DNA from: an uncultured Erysipelotrichaceae bacterium
GTDB lineage: Bacteria > Bacillota_I > Bacilli_A > Erysipelotrichales > Coprobacillaceae
NCBI GenBank assembly: GCA_937917505.1
Contig: CALDMQ010000280.1
Location: 1-8,967 of the forward strand
Direction: 5' to 3'
Length of the DNA: 8,967 nt
A model generated the notes under the pieces. That model was not told the origin of the DNA. It did not search any database and saw nothing but the letters and a program-made list of their open reading frames with translations. Both the position numbers and the translations under genes were made by a program. Shown here piece by piece: positions 6,002 through 8,967 of this stretch. Each line of letters begins with the position of its first letter. Positions within the stretch are counted from its first letter, which is position 1.

Positions 6002-6589
6002 ATGGGTAAATATTATGCAGTGAAAAAAGGAAGAAAAACGGGTATCTTTTTAACATGGGCAGAATGTGAATTACAAGTCAAAGGATTTAAAGGAGCTTTA
6101 TATAAATCGTTTAAAACACAAGAAGAAGCTAATGATTATTTAAATGAACAAAAAAAATCAATTAATGGTGATGGATTGATTGCTTATGTTGATGGGAGTT
6201 ATAATATCAAGACAAAAGAATATGGCTATGGTTGTGTTTTGATTCATGGACAAAGTGTTCTTGAACAATTTCATGGGAAAGGTCATGATGATAATTATGT
6301 ATCTATGCGTAATGTGGCTGGAGAAATTTTAGGTAGCGAAATGGCAATTCGTTATGCGATTGAAAAAGAATATCAATTGATTTGTATTTATTATGATTAT
6401 GAAGGTATTGAAAAATGGGCGAATCATATTTGGAAAGCCAATAAAGAAGGTACACAAGCTTATCAAAAATTTATTGATGAGGCTCGTCAAAAAATCAATA
6501 TTTCTTTTGTTAAAGTTTTAGCTCATAGTGGAGATATGTATAATGAAATTGCAGATCAACTTGCAAAGAAGGCAGTAGGTATCAAATGA
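6002..6589 (+). CDS. rnhA: Ribonuclease H1 with N-terminal hybrid-binding (viroplasmin-like) domain
   Basis: This 195-residue enzyme cuts the RNA strand of RNA:DNA hybrids. Residues 3-47 form the hybrid-binding domain (YYAVKKGRKTGIFLTW, then GFKGALYKSFKTQEEANDYL), which raises affinity and processivity on RNA:DNA. Residues 57-195 are the RNase H fold with the four catalytic acids visible: D64 in AYVDGSYN, E108 in NVAGEILGSEMAI, D132 in YYDYEG and D185 in NEIADQLAKK. The loop histidine H175 in LAHSGD is also present. The protein appears complete. GGAGG sits 7 nt before the ATG. It overlaps the following exonuclease gene by ATGA, so the two are translated together. It would act on R-loops, RNA primers or misincorporated ribonucleotide runs in the cytosol. 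Confidence 0.95.
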   Translation: MGKYYAVKKGRKTGIFLTWAECELQVKGFKGALYKSFKTQEEANDYLNEQKKSINGDGLIAYVDGSYNIKTKEYGYGCVLIHGQSVLEQFHGKGHDDNYVSMRNVAGEILGSEMAIRYAIEKEYQLICIYYDYEGIEKWANHIWKANKEGTQAYQKFIDEARQKINISFVKVLAHSGDMYNEIADQLAKKAVGIK

Positions 6590-7491
6590 GTGAAAGAATA
6601 ACTGTTTTTGATATAGAACTTTTAAATCAAGATCCTACAAGTATTTGTGCTATTGGTATTGTGGAAATGATTGATAAGAAAATTGTATCAACATATTATT
6701 CATTGATAAAACCGAGAAATCTTTCTTTTGATGTACATCGCTATCGTGTGCATAAAATAAAAGCAAAGTCTTTAATCCACGAAAGGCCATTTCATGAAGT
6801 ATGGAAAGAAATAGTTCATTATTTTCAAGATCATATTGTGGTCGGACATGATATTCAAGGGGATATGATGCATATGAGGGATGCATTAAGACAGAGTCGT
6901 ATTGATTACCCTGATCTTTATATGTCTTGTACAAATGTCTTAGCACATTTGCTTTATTCTGATTTACATAAATATAATTTAAAAGAATTAGCACAAAGAA
7001 TTGGTTATGAATATGAAGCGCATCACGCCTTAGAAGATGCCAAAGCAACGGCACATGTTTTATTGAAGATGATAGAAGATTATGAAAGTTTAACAGCACT
7101 ACATCAATCTTATCATCTTGAATTTGGAGAAATGCATTCACATTATTATCGTAATATTGTTTCTCCTGAATCTGTGAAACACTTACTGGAATTTAATCAG
7201 AGAGAAGATGCTTTATTGTATCATCAATCTGTTTGTTTTACAGGTAAACTTTCTATGCCTAAGGAAGTCTTAGAAGAAAAAACAAGACAAGTCAGTGCTT
7301 TATCATCTCAACAAGTGTCTTGTCAAACGAATTATTTAGTTATTGGTAAGAATGGCTATCATAAAGTGAGATTTGGTAATGAGAATCGAAAAGTAAAAAA
7401 AGCATTGAAATTAAAAAAGCAAGGACAAGATATTCATATTGTTCATGAAAATGAATATCTTCAATTATTAGAGGAAAAGAAAAAGATGTAA
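6586..7491 (+). CDS. DEDDh 3'-5' exonuclease (DnaQ-like) with C-terminal BRCT domain
   Basis: This 301-residue protein has two domains. Residues 5-165 are a DnaQ-like exonuclease: Exo I ITVFDIELL with D9 and E11, the RVHKIKAKSL stretch (54-63) matching the usual 'VHGIT' element, Exo II HIVVGHDIQGDM with D93, and Exo III HHALEDAKATA with H146 and D151, giving the complete DEDDh set. Residues about 213-297 look like a BRCT domain (SVCFTGKL, later NYLVIGKNG and a closing helix), which binds DNA ends or partner proteins. Exonuclease plus BRCT is a known layout in Bacillota stand-alone epsilon-like proteins. The start codon overlaps the rnhA stop (ATGA). Joint production with RNase H suggests a shared job in removing RNA primers or repairing hybrids; this is inference. 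Confidence 0.9.
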   Translation: MSERITVFDIELLNQDPTSICAIGIVEMIDKKIVSTYYSLIKPRNLSFDVHRYRVHKIKAKSLIHERPFHEVWKEIVHYFQDHIVVGHDIQGDMMHMRDALRQSRIDYPDLYMSCTNVLAHLLYSDLHKYNLKELAQRIGYEYEAHHALEDAKATAHVLLKMIEDYESLTALHQSYHLEFGEMHSHYYRNIVSPESVKHLLEFNQREDALLYHQSVCFTGKLSMPKEVLEEKTRQVSALSSQQVSCQTNYLVIGKNGYHKVRFGNENRKVKKALKLKKQGQDIHIVHENEYLQLLEEKKKM

Positions 7492-7520
7492 TTGCTTGGT
7501 TGTTTGTTATAGTGTATAAT
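7492..7520 (+). promoter_or_regulatory. Promoter of the glycosyltransferase-PAP2 unit
   Basis: TTGCTT (7492-7497) and a perfect TATAAT (7515-7520) are 17 nt apart, directly after the exonuclease stop codon. Transcription would begin near 7527, leaving a leader of about 90 nt. No terminator was found between the exonuclease gene and this promoter. Confidence 0.65.
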
Positions 7521-7546
7521 TATGTGGAGTTCAGGGGATTTTTTTA

Positions 7547-7576
7547 ATGGGTAGAGATATTCTAAGAAGGTTCTAA
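7547..7576 (+). CDS. Possible 9-residue leader peptide
   Basis: In the leader of the glycosyltransferase gene, ATG at 7547 opens the frame MGRDILRRF followed by TAA. AGGGGA (7533-7538) sits 8 nt upstream, a good ribosome-binding position. It contains consecutive CTA-AGA-AGG codons, which are often slow in low-GC genomes. It could regulate downstream translation or be a chance frame, and nothing else supports expression. Confidence 0.25.
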   Translation: MGRDILRRF

Positions 7577-7578
7577 GA
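7560..7578 (+). repeat. Tandem TTCTAAGA direct repeat, 11-bp period
   Basis: TTCTAAGA occurs at 7560-7567 and again at 7571-7578, separated by AGG. An 11-bp spacing puts both copies on one face of the helix, as in binding sites of OmpR/PhoB-type response regulators. It lies downstream of the predicted start point, so it would act as a roadblock or serve a second, unseen promoter. Confidence 0.35.
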
Positions 7579-7617
7579 TTTTAATGAATAGGATAAATCA
7601 ATATGAGGAGTGATTGT

Positions 7618-8634
7618 ATGAAATATTTAACTGTTGCGATACCATCGTATAATTCTCAAGAATATATGGCAAATGCAATTGAGTCATGTTTAATCTTAAA
7701 AGATGATATTGAAGTTATTATTGTGAATGATGGTTCAAAAGATCGTACTGGAGAAATTGGTGATGAATATGCAAGACAATATCCCGATACAGTACGTTGT
7801 ATTCATCAAGAAAATGGTGGACATGGTGAAGCTGTGAATACTGGATTAAAAAATGCAACTGGGCTTTATTATAAAGTTTTAGATAGTGATGATTGGTTTG
7901 ATCGTTCTTCACTTGTGAAAGTTGTTGAAACAATTAAACAACTTCATGAACAAGGTGAAACAGTAGATATGTTTATTGCGAACTATGTTTATGAAAAACC
8001 TAGCGAAAATAAAACAAGTGTTATTCGTTATACAAATGCATTACCACAAAATCGTGTGTTTAGATGGTATGATGTGAAACATTTCATGCCTCAACAAAAC
8101 CTTTTAATGCATAGTGTTATTTATCGTACACAATTGTTAAGAAATTGCAATTTGGTTTTACCTAAACATACATTCTATGTTGATAATTTATTTGTTTATT
8201 TACCTTTGCCATCTGTGACAACACTTTATTATTTAGATGTTGATTTATATCGTTATTTTATTGGTAGAGAAGATCAATCCGTTAATGAAACAGTTATGAT
8301 TTCTCGTATAAATCAACAATTAAAAGTTAATAGAATCATGATTGATTCATGTGATGTTATGAAGTTGAAGAGTCGTAAATTACGTAATTATATGATTAAA
8401 TATCTCACAATGATTACAACTGTTTCTACAGTTTTATTAATTAAATCAGGAACAAAAGAACATCTTCAAATGAAAGAAGAACTTTGGACATATATGAAAG
8501 AAACAAATCCTGAGTTATACAAAGCTGTTAAGAAAACATTGTTGGGTGCATGTATGCAAATGGATGGAACAATTGGGAAAAAGATTATTACAACAGGTTA
8601 TTCTCTTTCTCAAAAGTTCTTTGGGTTTAATTAA
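7618..8634 (+). CDS. Family 2 (GT-A fold) glycosyltransferase
   Basis: This 338-residue protein transfers a sugar from a nucleotide donor, probably to an envelope polysaccharide or glycolipid. The GT2 N-terminal half is clear: LTVAIPSYNSQEYMANAIES (4-23), VIIVNDGSKDRTGEI (33-47), IHQENGGHGEAVNTGLKNA (62-80) and the metal-binding KVLDSDDWF (86-94). Downstream, LYRYFIGREDQSVN (210-223) matches the 'GRxxQSV' element common in this group. No strong membrane segment is seen, so it is likely peripheral at the inner face of the membrane. The start at 7618 is preferred to the ATG at 7603 because GAGGAG (7605-7610) lies 7 nt upstream of it. It is joined to the next gene by TAATG. Donor and acceptor cannot be told from sequence. 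Confidence 0.9.
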   Translation: MKYLTVAIPSYNSQEYMANAIESCLILKDDIEVIIVNDGSKDRTGEIGDEYARQYPDTVRCIHQENGGHGEAVNTGLKNATGLYYKVLDSDDWFDRSSLVKVVETIKQLHEQGETVDMFIANYVYEKPSENKTSVIRYTNALPQNRVFRWYDVKHFMPQQNLLMHSVIYRTQLLRNCNLVLPKHTFYVDNLFVYLPLPSVTTLYYLDVDLYRYFIGREDQSVNETVMISRINQQLKVNRIMIDSCDVMKLKSRKLRNYMIKYLTMITTVSTVLLIKSGTKEHLQMKEELWTYMKETNPELYKAVKKTLLGACMQMDGTIGKKIITTGYSLSQKFFGFN

Positions 8635-8967
8635 TGAAGAAGTTTTTAGCACAATATAAACATGCCTGGGTATTTCTTTATTTTATTATTTATTTACCTT
8701 GGTATTTTGGTATTCAACAACGTACCAATATTACATTTCATGATGTTTATGTATCTATAGATGCAATGATACCTTTTGTATCTTGGTTTATTTTACCATA
8801 TGTCTATTGGTTTGCATTTGTAGCTGTTACTGTCGGTTATTTGTTTTTTACAAATAAAGAAGAATTTTACAAATGTGTGGCTTTCTTGTTTATTGGTATG
8901 ACAGTATGTTTAATTGTTTTTACTGTGTATCCAACAAGTTTTGATCATCGTCCTACTGTAATTGAGG
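8634..8967 (+). CDS. PAP2-type membrane phosphatase/transferase, N-terminal part (runs off window)
   Basis: The 111 codons present encode a polytopic membrane protein beginning MKKFLAQYKHAWVFLYF. Hydrophobic segments lie at about residues 11-26, 45-70 and 82-98, followed by VYPTSFDHRPTV. The layout (short loop IDAMIPFVSWFILPYVYWF, then FTNKEEFYK, then a P-x-x-x-x-x-R-P turn) is that of PAP2 superfamily proteins related to phosphatidic acid phosphatases and inositol-phosphorylceramide-synthase-like enzymes. The catalytic KxxxxxxRP, SGH and HxxxD motifs would lie beyond the window, so activity cannot be checked. The start codon overlaps the glycosyltransferase stop by 1 nt (TAATG). This suggests coupled translation and a shared role in lipid-linked sugar or glycolipid metabolism. 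Confidence 0.68.
   Translation, partial: MKKFLAQYKHAWVFLYFIIYLPWYFGIQQRTNITFHDVYVSIDAMIPFVSWFILPYVYWFAFVAVTVGYLFFTNKEEFYKCVAFLFIGMTVCLIVFTVYPTSFDHRPTVIE

Noticed and set aside
6650..7141. A 163-codon minus-strand open frame opposite the exonuclease gene
   Set aside because: It lies wholly antisense to a gene with intact catalytic motifs, has no family resemblance, and its composition looks like a mirror of the opposite strand.
7534..7546. T-run after GGGGA as a terminator for the exonuclease gene
   Set aside because: No stable stem precedes the T-run; it fits better as the spacer after a ribosome-binding site.
7718..7933. A 71-codon minus-strand open frame inside the glycosyltransferase gene
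   Set aside because: Antisense to the conserved GT2 core, rich in His and Gln as expected for a shadow frame, and without a domain.

Overview
The window is AT-rich bacterial DNA with Gram-positive-type Shine-Dalgarno sequences (AGGAGG-like), sigma-A-like promoters and tightly overlapping genes. Together with the PadR/HAAS/DUF4097/PspC cluster and the RNase H carrying an N-terminal hybrid-binding domain, this points to a low-GC Bacillota, perhaps a gut anaerobe of the Erysipelotrichales type. The order-level guess is inference only. No rRNA, tRNA, CRISPR array, insertion sequence or phage gene was seen.

Left part (1-1627). On the minus strand are the first 26 codons of a two-component response regulator, which runs off the edge. 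Next to it is a 44-residue stub resembling the N-terminal winged-helix of a WYL-type regulator, apparently a remnant. Divergent from it is a two-gene plus-strand unit: a small single-domain HIRAN protein, and a protein with a PIN/NYN-like nuclease domain plus an unrecognised C-terminal half. The two overlap by 29 nt and end at a good hairpin terminator. This pair is the best candidate in the window for an undescribed nucleic-acid-processing or defence-type module.

Envelope-stress-type operon (1638-3694). A TTGACA/TATAGT promoter is covered by a perfect 15-bp-arm palindrome. It drives four overlapping genes: a PadR repressor, a HAAS/DUF1700 membrane protein, a membrane-anchored DUF4097 beta-repeat protein and a minimal PspC protein. 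A bidirectional terminator closes the operon and also serves the convergent lipid kinase gene.

Minus-strand block (3703-5873). A diacylglycerol-kinase-family lipid kinase lies downstream of peptidase T. The pepT frame is broken: two fragments in different frames look like one PepT with about 13 nt missing inside the conserved YIIR(D/E) stretch. This separates the last metal-ligand histidine from the rest of the enzyme.

Right part (5955-8967). Back-to-back promoters separate pepT from a plus-strand pair coupled by an ATGA overlap: ribonuclease H1 and a DEDDh (DnaQ-like) exonuclease with a C-terminal BRCT domain. A separate promoter then leads through a ~90-nt leader, holding a possible 9-residue leader peptide and an 11-bp-period direct repeat, to a family 2 glycosyltransferase. 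This is coupled by TAATG to a PAP2-type membrane protein cut off by the window end, probably an envelope glycolipid or polysaccharide unit.
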